IMG/VR virus record: IMGVR_UViG_3300042291_000273
Span: 1-58,195 of that record
Direction: 5' to 3' (one strand)
Source: a virus
Length of the DNA: 58,195 bases
The notes under the pieces were generated by a model. The model ran no database searches, was not told the DNA's origin, and saw nothing but the letters and a program-made list of their open reading frames with translations. Each line of letters opens with the position of its first letter. Position 1 is the stretch's first letter. The position numbers and the translations under genes were made by a program. Positions 43,357 through 51,862 of this stretch are shown in pieces.

Positions 43357-44153
43357 CTCGTGGTGCTATTCTTTTCGCGTTCAACTCTGACAAGTATGAT
43401 TATTACAAAATGGCAGTTGCTACTGCTAAACGTATCAATCATTTTTTAAACTTACCTGTTACAGTAGTTACTGATAAAGATTCCGTTCGTGAATCTGATT
43501 ATCAATTTGATAAAACTATTATTACTGTGCCCGATAAAAATAATAAACGAGATTGGGGTCAGTGGATTAACAAGGGTAGATATAAAGCATATGAGTTTAG
43601 TCCCTATGATGAAACACTTTTGCTAGACACGGATTATATGGTTAACTCTGATAAGCTATTAAAGACTTTTGATTTTTCTAAAGACTTTTGTTGTCATGAT
43701 CATACAGAGTTTTTTATGCAACCAAACTTACCTCAAGAAATGCTAAGTCCTTTTAGTTTTGAAACTCTTTGGGCTACTGCTGTTATGTTTAAAAAGACAA
43801 CAAAGTCGGAACAAATATTTGAATCGTTAAAAATGGTTCAACATAACTTTGAACATTATGCTAACATACACGGTTTCATTTCAACTACATTCAGAAATGA
43901 TTATGCTCTTACATTAGCATTGCGTTTAGTAAATGGACATATCTTACAGCAAGATAATATTATTCCATGGAGCTTGATGCATGTAGGAAAGAATACTCCT
44001 ATATCTAAAAATTCTAATGAGTTTTTAGATACTGAGTTTACTATAATGTATGATAACTGGCAACGCGGTAAAATAAGAAAAGAATATATTACAATCAAAG
44101 ATATGGACTTTCATGTAATGGTAAAAGAAGACTTTATGGAGTTAATAAAGTGA
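43353..44153 (+). CDS. Glycosyltransferase-like protein (GT-A fold, DTD motif)
   Basis: This 266-residue protein starts with a nucleotide-binding-like strand (RGAILFAFNSDKYDYYKMAV), then FLNLPVTVVTDKDS, and has a metal-binding DxD in ETLLLDTDYMVNS (D92-T-D94), the hallmark of GT-A glycosyltransferases of GT8-like layout. Middle segments (SFETLWATAVMFKKT) resemble the acceptor half. It would transfer a sugar from a nucleotide donor to an unknown acceptor. It overlaps its neighbours by 4 bases on each side. A similar but diverged protein is encoded at 44797. Substrate cannot be inferred. Confidence 0.65.
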   Translation: MTRGAILFAFNSDKYDYYKMAVATAKRINHFLNLPVTVVTDKDSVRESDYQFDKTIITVPDKNNKRDWGQWINKGRYKAYEFSPYDETLLLDTDYMVNSDKLLKTFDFSKDFCCHDHTEFFMQPNLPQEMLSPFSFETLWATAVMFKKTTKSEQIFESLKMVQHNFEHYANIHGFISTTFRNDYALTLALRLVNGHILQQDNIIPWSLMHVGKNTPISKNSNEFLDTEFTIMYDNWQRGKIRKEYITIKDMDFHVMVKEDFMELIK

Positions 44154-44800
44154 ATATATTTGAGTTATTAGATGCTAATTCTTTTATAGGTAATAGTATA
44201 TTTCCGTTTTATTTCATAAAAGATAACATTGTAATTACTAACGGTAAATGTGGTTCAAAAACGTTACACACTGTCAGTGACCGCACCTGGCGTACTACTA
44301 GTATCACTAGTACAGAATTTTTATCTAAAGTTGATCAGGGATACAAAGTACATTTTGTTGTACGAGACCCTCTGGCACGCTTTAGATCGGGAATACTAGA
44401 AGACTGGCGTGTTAACACACATTATTTAAATCATTTTTATGATGCAGATCGTATTGACGTAAACTCTTTTGTCTTGTATCGTCTTTCTGTAATAAATTCT
44501 GCACTAGACTATAGTCAGGAGTATCACATAAGTAATTGGCTAACAAGAATCACAGATGTTATTCAGCACATCCCAAAGAATAAAACTTATCAAATCTGGA
44601 AGCTAGAAGAACTACAATATATGTTATCATCTTTAGATATCTCTTATACACATATAACCGATAAAAAAGATAAGTCGTGTATTAAATTTCTTGAAAAATA
44701 TGATAACTTACCTAAAATAACAGTAGACATGATACAAGAATATTTGAAAAGTGAAATACAGATATATAATAAATTAATTGAGTTACGAGAACGAATATGA
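44150..44800 (+). CDS. Sulfotransferase-like protein
   Basis: This 216-residue protein carries both PAPS-binding signatures: a 5'-phosphosulfate loop NGKCGSKTL (K33-C-G-S-K-T38) and a 3'-phosphate motif VVRDPLARFRSGI (R72-D-P...S80). The remainder, ISNWLTRITDVIQHIPKNKT, is helical as expected for carbohydrate sulfotransferases. It would move a sulfate from PAPS to a sugar hydroxyl or amine. At 216 residues it is short for the family, with a compact N-terminus. Start is GTG at 44150, overlapping the upstream stop (GTGA). It lies between two glycosyltransferase-like genes, implying a sulfated glycan. Confidence 0.7.
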   Translation: MNIFELLDANSFIGNSIFPFYFIKDNIVITNGKCGSKTLHTVSDRTWRTTSITSTEFLSKVDQGYKVHFVVRDPLARFRSGILEDWRVNTHYLNHFYDADRIDVNSFVLYRLSVINSALDYSQEYHISNWLTRITDVIQHIPKNKTYQIWKLEELQYMLSSLDISYTHITDKKDKSCIKFLEKYDNLPKITVDMIQEYLKSEIQIYNKLIELRERI

Positions 44801-45594
44801 ACCGAGGCTTTGTAATTTTAGCACAAAATACCGACAAAGTTGATTATGTTAAGTGTGCCGCTGCATTAGCAAAAAGTATTAAAAGAGTAATGCCCGACGA
44901 ATCTGTAACATTAGTAACAATGGATTTGGTTGTAAGTGATTACGCAAAATACTTCAATCACATAGTAGAGCTACCGTACGGTGAATTAGAACCAGATAGT
45001 GATTGGAAGTTATCAAATGATTGGCAAGTATACCTAGCCTCTCCGTACGAATATACAATCAAATTAGAAGCAGATATGTATATACCAAAAGATATTACAT
45101 ATTGGTGGGATATTTTAAAAGAACGTGACTTGGTTGTATCTACTACGATAAGAAACTACAAGCAAGAAATTTCAGATGTACGAGTATACAGACGATTTAT
45201 TGATGACAATTGTTTACCTGATTGTTATAACGCTATCACTTACTTCAAGAAGTCTGACTTAGCTAAGCGTTTTTTTGGTATAGTTCTTGATGTATTTGAT
45301 AATTGGGATCAGTATCGCGCTATTTTAAAATGTAAAACCAATGAACTAGTAACTACTGATTGGGCATATGCAATCGCAAGTCACGTATTGGGTGTTGAAA
45401 ATACAACGTTACCTACGTTTAAAGATATGAGTATGATACACATGAAACAGTTTATAAACGGTACGTATACAGAAGATTGGACAGATACTTTTGTTTATGA
45501 AGTATTACCTAATCAAATTAGAGTACAAACAGTGCCGCAAATGTATCCATTTCACTATCATAAAAAAGCATTTGCTGATAGGCTATTGAAATAA
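44797..45594 (+). CDS. Glycosyltransferase-like protein (GT-A fold, EAD motif)
   Basis: This 265-residue diverged relative of the protein at 43353 begins RGFVILAQNTDKVDYVKCAA, then SVTLVTMDLVVSDYAKYFNH. The equivalent of the metal motif is E91-A-D93 in YTIKLEADMYIPKDI, an acidic variant of DxD. The C-terminal half contains TTDWAYAIASHVLG and MSMIHMKQFINGTY, where the HMK histidine may be part of the active site. It probably transfers a sugar; donor and acceptor are unknown. ATG overlaps the sulfotransferase stop. Duplication followed by divergence from the 43353 gene is likely. Confidence 0.6.
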   Translation: MNRGFVILAQNTDKVDYVKCAAALAKSIKRVMPDESVTLVTMDLVVSDYAKYFNHIVELPYGELEPDSDWKLSNDWQVYLASPYEYTIKLEADMYIPKDITYWWDILKERDLVVSTTIRNYKQEISDVRVYRRFIDDNCLPDCYNAITYFKKSDLAKRFFGIVLDVFDNWDQYRAILKCKTNELVTTDWAYAIASHVLGVENTTLPTFKDMSMIHMKQFINGTYTEDWTDTFVYEVLPNQIRVQTVPQMYPFHYHKKAFADRLLK

Positions 45595-45596
45595 CT

Positions 45597-45944
45597 ATGC
45601 AAAAACAAAATGAAGAAGGATACATTGTTTTATTTGAAGCTCCTAAGATAAGTACTCCTGAGTTTAGATTATACTATGATGAAAAAGGTAAAGTTATTTG
45701 TTACACATGTGAAAAGCTGCCCGGCAACTTTATTATTGTAGATAATAGTACGTTCGCACAAGCAAGACCTGATGTTCGCGTAGTAGACGGAAGAATAACA
45801 ACTGTTGTTTCTAACGCAGTAGTTTCTAAATTAATGCCATGCGACACAGGAAAGCTGTGCGCTGCTGAAGATATTAGCATAGTAGTATCTAAGAACCACA
45901 AAATTGCAACGACAAATTGGAAAATGATAACATATGAACTCTAA
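45597..45944 (+). CDS. Conserved hypothetical protein in the glycan cluster
   Basis: This 115-residue protein is beta-rich: EGYIVLFEAPKISTPEFRLY, YDEKGKVICYTCEKLPGNFI, IVDNSTFAQARPDVRVVDGR and a C-terminal MPCDTGKLCAAEDISIVVSK. There is no catalytic motif, signal peptide or membrane segment. The YYDEKGKVI-x-Y and RVVDGRI-type strands suggest a small beta-sandwich. It starts 2 bases after the preceding stop and overlaps the next gene by 11 bases, so it is clearly part of the co-translated series. Function not recognised. Confidence 0.55.
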   Translation: MQKQNEEGYIVLFEAPKISTPEFRLYYDEKGKVICYTCEKLPGNFIIVDNSTFAQARPDVRVVDGRITTVVSNAVVSKLMPCDTGKLCAAEDISIVVSKNHKIATTNWKMITYEL

Positions 45945-46884
45945 CGATATAATTGATATAGCTGATCTTGATGTAATTTATTTAAGTTTTGACGAGCCGG
46001 CCAAAGAAGAATTTTGGCTAAAGATAAAGAACATGGTGCCCTGGGCCAAGCGAGTAGACGGCGTGAAGGGCAGTGATGCTGCACACAAAGCAGCAGGCGA
46101 AATGAGTGACACTGATAGATTTATTTTGATTGACGGTGACAACTTACCCGAAGAATCTTTCTTTAACTTACAACTTGACTTTACTGGCAAAGATGATAAA
46201 TTTAAGAATGCTCAGTTTAGATGGAAAGCTATAAACGCTATAAACGGATTAAGATACGGCAACGGTGGTATTAGTTCTTGGACAAAAGAATACGTTGCTA
46301 ATATGAAGACGCATGAAAATCAAACTGAAGGTGATGTATCACGCATAGTAGATTTTTGTATGGATGCTGACAGTTCATATTACGCTATGTGGGATTCTTA
46401 TTCTACTACATATCCAAACTACACACCTTTTCAAGCCTGGCGAGCTGGCTTTAGAGAAGGTGTCAAAATGTCACTAGACAGGGGTAGAAAGCCAACAGTT
46501 GATGAATTCAAAGAAACTGTTGCTATGAGAAACGTAGACAACTTGACTATATGGCATAACGTGGGCGCAGATGTTACCAACGGTATGTGGGCTATATATG
46601 GTGCTAGGTTAGGAACGTATATGACAATGCTTACAGATTGGGATCATACCACAGTACAATGGTTTGATAATATAGCCGCACTTTGGGAAGAACATAAAGA
46701 CAGTGATCCTGCTTTAAAAATAATAACACTAGGTTTTAGTTTACATGATAAACTAGGCTTACCAGTAGACACGTTAAATAAAGAACAAAGTAAGTTTTTC
46801 AAAAGACACTACAAGCGAGATTTCAGAAATCAAGGCACACTAGTCACTGAAATGGAAGTAATCAGACGAATTGAGGGTTGGTAA
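45934..46884 (+). CDS. Glycosyltransferase-like protein (DGD motif)
   Basis: This 316-residue protein has an N-terminal IADLDVIYLSFDEPAKEEFW, then VPWAKRVDGVKGSDAAHKAA and a metal-type motif DRFILIDGDNLPEES (D67-G-D69), consistent with a GT-A nucleotide-sugar transferase. GLRYGNGGISSWTKEYV could be the acceptor loop. The C-terminal half is helical and aromatic-rich and ends before the radical SAM gene. I associate this layout with glycosyltransferase-annotated proteins in marine T4-like phages. The first 10 codons overlap the upstream gene. Sugar specificity unknown. Confidence 0.58.
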   Translation: MNSNDIIDIADLDVIYLSFDEPAKEEFWLKIKNMVPWAKRVDGVKGSDAAHKAAGEMSDTDRFILIDGDNLPEESFFNLQLDFTGKDDKFKNAQFRWKAINAINGLRYGNGGISSWTKEYVANMKTHENQTEGDVSRIVDFCMDADSSYYAMWDSYSTTYPNYTPFQAWRAGFREGVKMSLDRGRKPTVDEFKETVAMRNVDNLTIWHNVGADVTNGMWAIYGARLGTYMTMLTDWDHTTVQWFDNIAALWEEHKDSDPALKIITLGFSLHDKLGLPVDTLNKEQSKFFKRHYKRDFRNQGTLVTEMEVIRRIEGW

Positions 46885-46886
46885 GT

Positions 46887-48458
46887 ATGACTTCATTTGA
46901 AGAAGTTCAGTGGAATTTGAACTCACAGGGTAACATAGATCGCAATAATAGAGATAACATACTTGAAGTACGAGATTTATTGAACGAAACTGGAAGTGGA
47001 TTTTGTTTGGCTAAATTTACTCAAGTCACTTTACATTTAGGTACTGGGTTAGTACATTCTTGTCATCATCCAAAAACTCATAAAATACCGCTAGAAGAGT
47101 TAGAAAATAATCCCAATGCATTATTTAATACTACGCATTTAAAAAAAGCAAGACATGAAATGATGTCCGATAAAAAACCCACAGAATGTGAATACTGCTG
47201 GCGAGTGGAAGACACTGGTGAGATTAGTGACCGATACTTGAAAAGTATGGAGCCATGGGCACTAGAAAACCACGATACTATAATTAGTACTGATCCCAGT
47301 GATGATTTTTTCCCTACGTACTTAGAAGTAGATTTCAGTAATGTGTGTAATTTTAAATGTATATATTGCGGCCCGGAGTACAGTTCTAAATGGGCAGATG
47401 AACTAAGGCGTTTAGGTCCTCTTAAAGTTTTGGAGAATACTAAACATGAACAATGGATACAAGGGTATCAAGAAGGTTTAGAGAACCTAACGTATAAAAA
47501 CAACGAATGTAATCCTTATATTGATGCTTTTTGGAATTGGTTCCCTCAAGCATATACTAAACTTAAAACATATCGTATTACCGGTGGGGAGCCATTACTA
47601 AGTAAAGAAACATACAGAAGCATCGACTGGTTAATAGAAAATCCGAATATAGAATTAGAATTTAATATAAACACTAATCTGTGTGCCCCTGAAGCACTTT
47701 GGGATAAATTTGTAAATAAGATAGAACAGTTAGTTAAAAACAAATCGGTAAAAAAGTTTACAGTATATACTAGCCTGGACGCATGGGGGAAGCAGGCAGA
47801 ATATTTGCGACCTGGATTAGATATAGAGTTATTTAAACAACGATATATACAACTTCTAGATATTGGTAATATAAGAGTAACTACTATGTGTACTTTTAAC
47901 CTACTAAGCTTAACGACATTTATAGATTTGCTGAAATGGCAATTAGAGTTAAAGAAAAGGTATAATCCTGATAGTGCAGGTACGGTATGGGAATTAGAAA
48001 CGGGGTTTGTTATACCAGACTCCGGAGATTCATTTGTCACTAGGAATGCAAAAAATCCAGACCATATGAACGTAGTCGGAATAGATACTCCATACTTACG
48101 ATATCCTGAAGTATTAGATGCGCAATATGCTACTCCGGATTTGATACAGAAGTATCTGATACCGGCTATGAATTTTATGTCAGGAAACATGGCCGGTACT
48201 ATATGGGGTTCCTTTCAAGGATTTGAACCATATGAGATTGAAAAATTTAAAAGAGTGTGTTTGCAAATAATGCATTTCCAAAAGACATTACAATCAGACC
48301 CTAACAAAACTGCTCTGATCTATGCTAAATTTCATGACTACATAAATGAAATAGATACCAGAAATGAATCAGATTTTTTAGAAGTGTTTCCTGAATATAG
48401 AGATTTTTATATAATGTGTAAAAATAAAAGAGAAAATTTGATTGTGAGATCATCATGA
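46887..48458 (+). CDS. Twitch-domain radical SAM enzyme
   Basis: This 523-residue protein is an AdoMet radical enzyme with the CxxxCxxC cluster motif CNFKCIYC (C154, C158, C161) and a GGEP-type SAM-binding motif in RITGGEPLLS, followed by NINTNL and TVYTSLDAWG strands of the TIM barrel. N-terminal cysteines C59 (SCHHPKTHK) and C101/C104 (CEYCW) resemble the N-terminal twitch layout that binds a second iron-sulfur cluster. Such enzymes modify peptides, sugars or other small substrates; the target is unknown here. The start chosen is ATG 46887, 9 bases behind GAGGG and 3 bases after the upstream stop; a longer TTG start (46878) is unlikely. It sits in the middle of glycosyltransferase genes and its last 4 bases overlap the next gene. 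Confidence 0.82.
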   Translation: MTSFEEVQWNLNSQGNIDRNNRDNILEVRDLLNETGSGFCLAKFTQVTLHLGTGLVHSCHHPKTHKIPLEELENNPNALFNTTHLKKARHEMMSDKKPTECEYCWRVEDTGEISDRYLKSMEPWALENHDTIISTDPSDDFFPTYLEVDFSNVCNFKCIYCGPEYSSKWADELRRLGPLKVLENTKHEQWIQGYQEGLENLTYKNNECNPYIDAFWNWFPQAYTKLKTYRITGGEPLLSKETYRSIDWLIENPNIELEFNINTNLCAPEALWDKFVNKIEQLVKNKSVKKFTVYTSLDAWGKQAEYLRPGLDIELFKQRYIQLLDIGNIRVTTMCTFNLLSLTTFIDLLKWQLELKKRYNPDSAGTVWELETGFVIPDSGDSFVTRNAKNPDHMNVVGIDTPYLRYPEVLDAQYATPDLIQKYLIPAMNFMSGNMAGTIWGSFQGFEPYEIEKFKRVCLQIMHFQKTLQSDPNKTALIYAKFHDYINEIDTRNESDFLEVFPEYRDFYIMCKNKRENLIVRSS

Positions 48459-48919
48459 TTAAAAATATAGCTCTATGTGTGTTCGGTAATACACCAATCA
48501 AGAATGATATAAGTCTCAGTGAAAAGGATTATCGTATAGAAACTTTTGCTGTATCTGATAAATGTCAATATACTAGTATGTGGCTTACCGCTAATCAAAA
48601 ACGACAGTATGAAATATATCATAAAAATAATTTTGATATTTGTATTGCGCTACAATGTGAAGACGTACATTTGTTAAACAATTTAAATTTTAAACATGAA
48701 ATAGATAATAAAATCTACTATTTAAATAACGTTTTTTATGATAACAGCTATAAAAAAGGGATATCTCCTAGTGGATTTTATGCAAATTCACTAGTTTTTG
48801 ATAGGTTATGTGAATTCATCTTTAATAAGATTGATTCTAGTTGGGACATGACCGATGCTACTAGATTCTTCTATCATATAAAAAGTATAAAAATACCAAT
48901 GGTGCATATAACCAGATGA
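48455..48919 (+). CDS. Short protein of unknown function, possibly reduced glycosyltransferase-like
   Basis: This 154-residue protein begins IKNIALCVFGNTPIKN, resembling the IAVCLSGQSR opening of the next gene, and ends SWDMTDATRFFYHIKSIKIP. In between, FDICIALQCEDVHLL occupies the place where relatives have YDCVVRARYDSIF, but without the acidic pair. It may be a shortened or degenerate copy of the following gene. Both ends overlap neighbours by ATGA. No other motif is recognised. Confidence 0.5.
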   Translation: MIKNIALCVFGNTPIKNDISLSEKDYRIETFAVSDKCQYTSMWLTANQKRQYEIYHKNNFDICIALQCEDVHLLNNLNFKHEIDNKIYYLNNVFYDNSYKKGISPSGFYANSLVFDRLCEFIFNKIDSSWDMTDATRFFYHIKSIKIPMVHITR

Positions 48920-49656
48920 AAATAGCTGTTTGTTTAAGCGGGCAATCTAGGACTGCGGAATTTACATTAAAGTCTATACAAAATTATTTCAGTGGAGATT
49001 ATGAAACTGATTATTTCTGTCATGCTTGGGATTATAACACATGGAAAATGAAGAAAGATTTTGTTTATTGGTCAGAAGACGAGCTAGTTAACAGAGATGA
49101 TCTACAAATAGTATTGAATAAATATGATCCTAAATTAACATTAATAGAAAGCAAGCAGGACTGCCCAACCGAGGGCCCATGGCATAGTTTATTTTATAGT
49201 ATGATGATGGCAAACAATTTGAAAAAACAATACGAAATAAGGAATAATTTTAGATATGATTGCGTAGTTAGAGCTAGATATGATTCAATATTTGACCCTG
49301 CATCTAATTTTATTTTTAAGCAACCAAACCATACACTAGATTTATATATAAATCATGCAGATAGAATGAAAACGGAGTTCAACCGAACAAACTTATCAGA
49401 TGTGTTTTTTTACGGATCATCATATTGCATAGATGTAGTTACTGACGTTTATCGTCATATTATTAGTACGACTGATGATTTATCATATTTAGGCCCCGGG
49501 GTAATACTGCACGACTATTGCAATAAATATAACATCGTGTATATGAAAAACAGCAATGCTGGTGAAGTTGTTTATAGAAAAGAATGTATACCGGCAGATT
49601 CTATAATCAAATACGGAGATATATGTATGAACCATATGAGGTATTATCAGGTATGA
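48916..49656 (+). CDS. Glycosyltransferase-like protein (LSGQSR family)
   Basis: This 246-residue protein starts MKIAVCLSGQSRTAEFTLKS, then YFCHAWDYNTWKMKK, and has RYDCVVRARYDSIFDP, the R-x-D-x-x-F/Y pattern found in a group of putative glycosyltransferases of phages and giant viruses that share the I-x-L-SG-x-x-R opening. The acidic pair in RYDSIFD may bind metal and nucleotide sugar. The N-terminal domain of the 50387 fusion has the same opening. Function as a glycosyl- or related transferase is inferred from these motifs and the neighbours; confidence is moderate. Confidence 0.5.
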   Translation: MKIAVCLSGQSRTAEFTLKSIQNYFSGDYETDYFCHAWDYNTWKMKKDFVYWSEDELVNRDDLQIVLNKYDPKLTLIESKQDCPTEGPWHSLFYSMMMANNLKKQYEIRNNFRYDCVVRARYDSIFDPASNFIFKQPNHTLDLYINHADRMKTEFNRTNLSDVFFYGSSYCIDVVTDVYRHIISTTDDLSYLGPGVILHDYCNKYNIVYMKNSNAGEVVYRKECIPADSIIKYGDICMNHMRYYQV

Positions 49657-50390
49657 TAGAATATTTTTACATATCCGGAGACTCATTTGCATTTGGGCAA
49701 GAATTAGGATATCCTAGATTACAAACTCGTGATGTATACGATTTCACGTTATACCATAGAAAGAAATGTTATTCGGGTATCATGGCTGATACTATCCCGG
49801 GATTAAAACAATATGTCAATAAAGCATTACCGGGAGGATCAAATGAAAGAGCCTATAGAAAAACAATAACAAATATAACACAGGCATTAGAAAAATACGC
49901 ACCTGAAAAAATATTTGTTAATATAAGTTTGACACATGCATATAGAAGAGAATTTTATATAGACACAAACTGGTTCCCGTTCATGTATACATTTCCTCCG
50001 GGCGATAAATCTTCTGATTTGTATAAATTGTGGGAGTTATTTATTAACATAGTAAAAGATAATAAAGGAATATACATGAGTGATATGTTACATGTTCTCG
50101 GTTTGCAACATTTCTTAATGAAAAATAAAATACCGTATTTATTAACATCATCTATGGGTAATAAATACGAGAAAATGATAACTACAGAAAGTGTGCCAGC
50201 CAGCGTAGTTAATCAAATATACAAACCTAGATATTATGATGACATATCGTTCGCCCAATTCACGCACATGCATGGATTTGAGATAGGGCCTAGATTACAT
50301 CCTCTAGAAAAAGCGCATAAGGCTTGGGCACATCATTTATTGGATCATATAAATAAAAATGAGCTTTTCTCTAACAAAGATTTACTGTGA
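49653..50390 (+). CDS. SGNH/GDSL-like hydrolase or acyltransferase
   Basis: This 245-residue protein has the SGNH blocks in order: nucleophile loop YFYISGDSFAFGQELG (G9-D10-S11), the Asn block ALPGGSNERAYRKT (S63-N64), and the C-terminal catalytic block HPLEKAHKAWAHHL (H216 and H222). In glycan clusters such enzymes add or remove acetyl groups on sugars. It has neither a signal peptide nor a membrane segment, so it would act in the cytoplasm. The chosen start is ATG 49653, overlapping the upstream stop as ATGA; longer in-frame starts would run into the preceding gene. Whether it deacetylates or transfers acyl groups cannot be told. Confidence 0.65.
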   Translation: MIEYFYISGDSFAFGQELGYPRLQTRDVYDFTLYHRKKCYSGIMADTIPGLKQYVNKALPGGSNERAYRKTITNITQALEKYAPEKIFVNISLTHAYRREFYIDTNWFPFMYTFPPGDKSSDLYKLWELFINIVKDNKGIYMSDMLHVLGLQHFLMKNKIPYLLTSSMGNKYEKMITTESVPASVVNQIYKPRYYDDISFAQFTHMHGFEIGPRLHPLEKAHKAWAHHLLDHINKNELFSNKDLL

Positions 50391-51862
50391 CAAAAATAGC
50401 TGTGTTAATCTCCGGTGCTTTTAGAGAGTTTGAGATTGCACACAAATCTTGGAAGTTTTTAGACAATCCTGACGTAGATGTTTATTTTTCAACTTGGGAA
50501 ACTACAAAACAACACAATGATAAATTGAACATTCATGTCGATGAAACCGTAACTGAATATAATATTAGACGACTTATACCTAATTGTAAAGGTGTTGATA
50601 TAGGAAGTGCTATAACATGTAATATAGCATGTAAAAATAATAATCATAGAATGATTAATAGATGGATGGCAGGAATAGCACTTGTTAAAGTATCAAACAT
50701 AAAATATGATGTATGTCTGATTATTAGACCGGATTTGTATTTTAAATATGATGTTAATGTTGCGCATTTTTTTGAATGGTTAAATGAAATAAATGAAATG
50801 AATGAAGATCGTATATACACATTCACTACCGAATCTGTAGTACATATGTGGATACAGGATCAGATGATAATAGGAAAGTATGAAAGTATTATTAAATTAA
50901 TAAATCTTCCTGTAAGCGAATTACATAATACGGTAGATATACATGTTTGGTTAGCAAAAAAAATATCTAAAATCTTTAAATATGCACCGAAAACAATAAA
51001 AGGGGTAGGAAAACAGATTTGTATTGTTAGGCCCAATTCTAGAAACAAACCGCATATTGATTTTGAAATAGCTAGCAAAGATTCTGACAAATGGTATAGA
51101 TCACTAAATTCTCAAGATACGATTATAAAAGAGTTTTCTGGACTTTCTGGAAGTAAAGTGCTAATGATTAAAAGTCTTAATGATTTTATTATACGAAAAA
51201 TAGATAATATAGAAAGAAATTATGAAAAATTAATATTATTGAATCAGAATAACTTTTTAGTTCCTAAAATTATAGATAAAGAAGAAAATGTTCTTGACAT
51301 GGAATATATATCTGGATACGACATGAAAACTTTTATAAAGTTAGATAATATTCATAAATTTGTAAATTTTGTTATTGATACCATGAACAGATTTAAAAAT
51401 ATAAATACTCAAGAAAAGAATTATACATTAATATATAAAAATCAGTTAGATTGTTTCAAGAACGATAATAAATTACCCTTTACTATCACCGAACTTTTAA
51501 ATAAATTGCCTAAAATTCTACCATCTGGTTTCTGCCACGGCGACTTTACATTAAACAACATTATATATAAGGAACCCAACTTTTACATGATAGACCCTGA
51601 TTCCAATGCATATAATTCCTGGATATTTGATATAGTTAAGTTGCGACATGATCTTGACGGTAAATGGTTTATTAGACACGAAAATAAAAATGAATTCAAT
51701 TTGAAATTATCTGCAATCAAACAAGAACTTGTTATTGCGTTTCCTGAAGCATTTAATGACTATCTTTATATTCTAATATTATTACGGGTATATAAATATT
51801 CACAGAAGGGAACAATTGAACAAAAAATGTTATTAGAGGAAATGAACAGAGTATGGAAATAA
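50387..51862 (+). CDS. Fusion: glycosyltransferase-like domain plus kinase-like (APH/choline kinase) domain
   Basis: This 491-residue protein has two parts. The N-terminal half (about 1-230) opens KIAVLISGAFREFEIAHKSW and contains YDVCLIIRPDLYFK, matching the LSGQSR-type protein at 48916. The C-terminal half (about 240-491) is an aminoglycoside-phosphotransferase/choline-kinase-like domain: FLVPKIIDKEENVLDMEYIS, catalytic loop GFCHGDFTLNNIIYKE (H384-G-D386...N391) and metal aspartate YMIDPDSNA near residue 402. It could phosphorylate a sugar or amino alcohol linked to the transferred group. Start is GTG 50387 in GTGA overlap. The stretch is unusually rich in Lys, Ile and Asn compared with the structural genes. 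Confidence 0.65.
   Translation: MTKIAVLISGAFREFEIAHKSWKFLDNPDVDVYFSTWETTKQHNDKLNIHVDETVTEYNIRRLIPNCKGVDIGSAITCNIACKNNNHRMINRWMAGIALVKVSNIKYDVCLIIRPDLYFKYDVNVAHFFEWLNEINEMNEDRIYTFTTESVVHMWIQDQMIIGKYESIIKLINLPVSELHNTVDIHVWLAKKISKIFKYAPKTIKGVGKQICIVRPNSRNKPHIDFEIASKDSDKWYRSLNSQDTIIKEFSGLSGSKVLMIKSLNDFIIRKIDNIERNYEKLILLNQNNFLVPKIIDKEENVLDMEYISGYDMKTFIKLDNIHKFVNFVIDTMNRFKNINTQEKNYTLIYKNQLDCFKNDNKLPFTITELLNKLPKILPSGFCHGDFTLNNIIYKEPNFYMIDPDSNAYNSWIFDIVKLRHDLDGKWFIRHENKNEFNLKLSAIKQELVIAFPEAFNDYLYILILLRVYKYSQKGTIEQKMLLEEMNRVWK

Noticed and set aside
46878-46886. TTG start for the radical SAM gene
   Set aside because: ATG 46887 has GAGGG at proper distance and follows the upstream stop directly.
47546-48190. 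Antisense 214-residue open frame opposite the radical SAM gene
   Set aside because: It is fully inside a well-recognised gene on the other strand and its protein shows no familiar features; a shadow.
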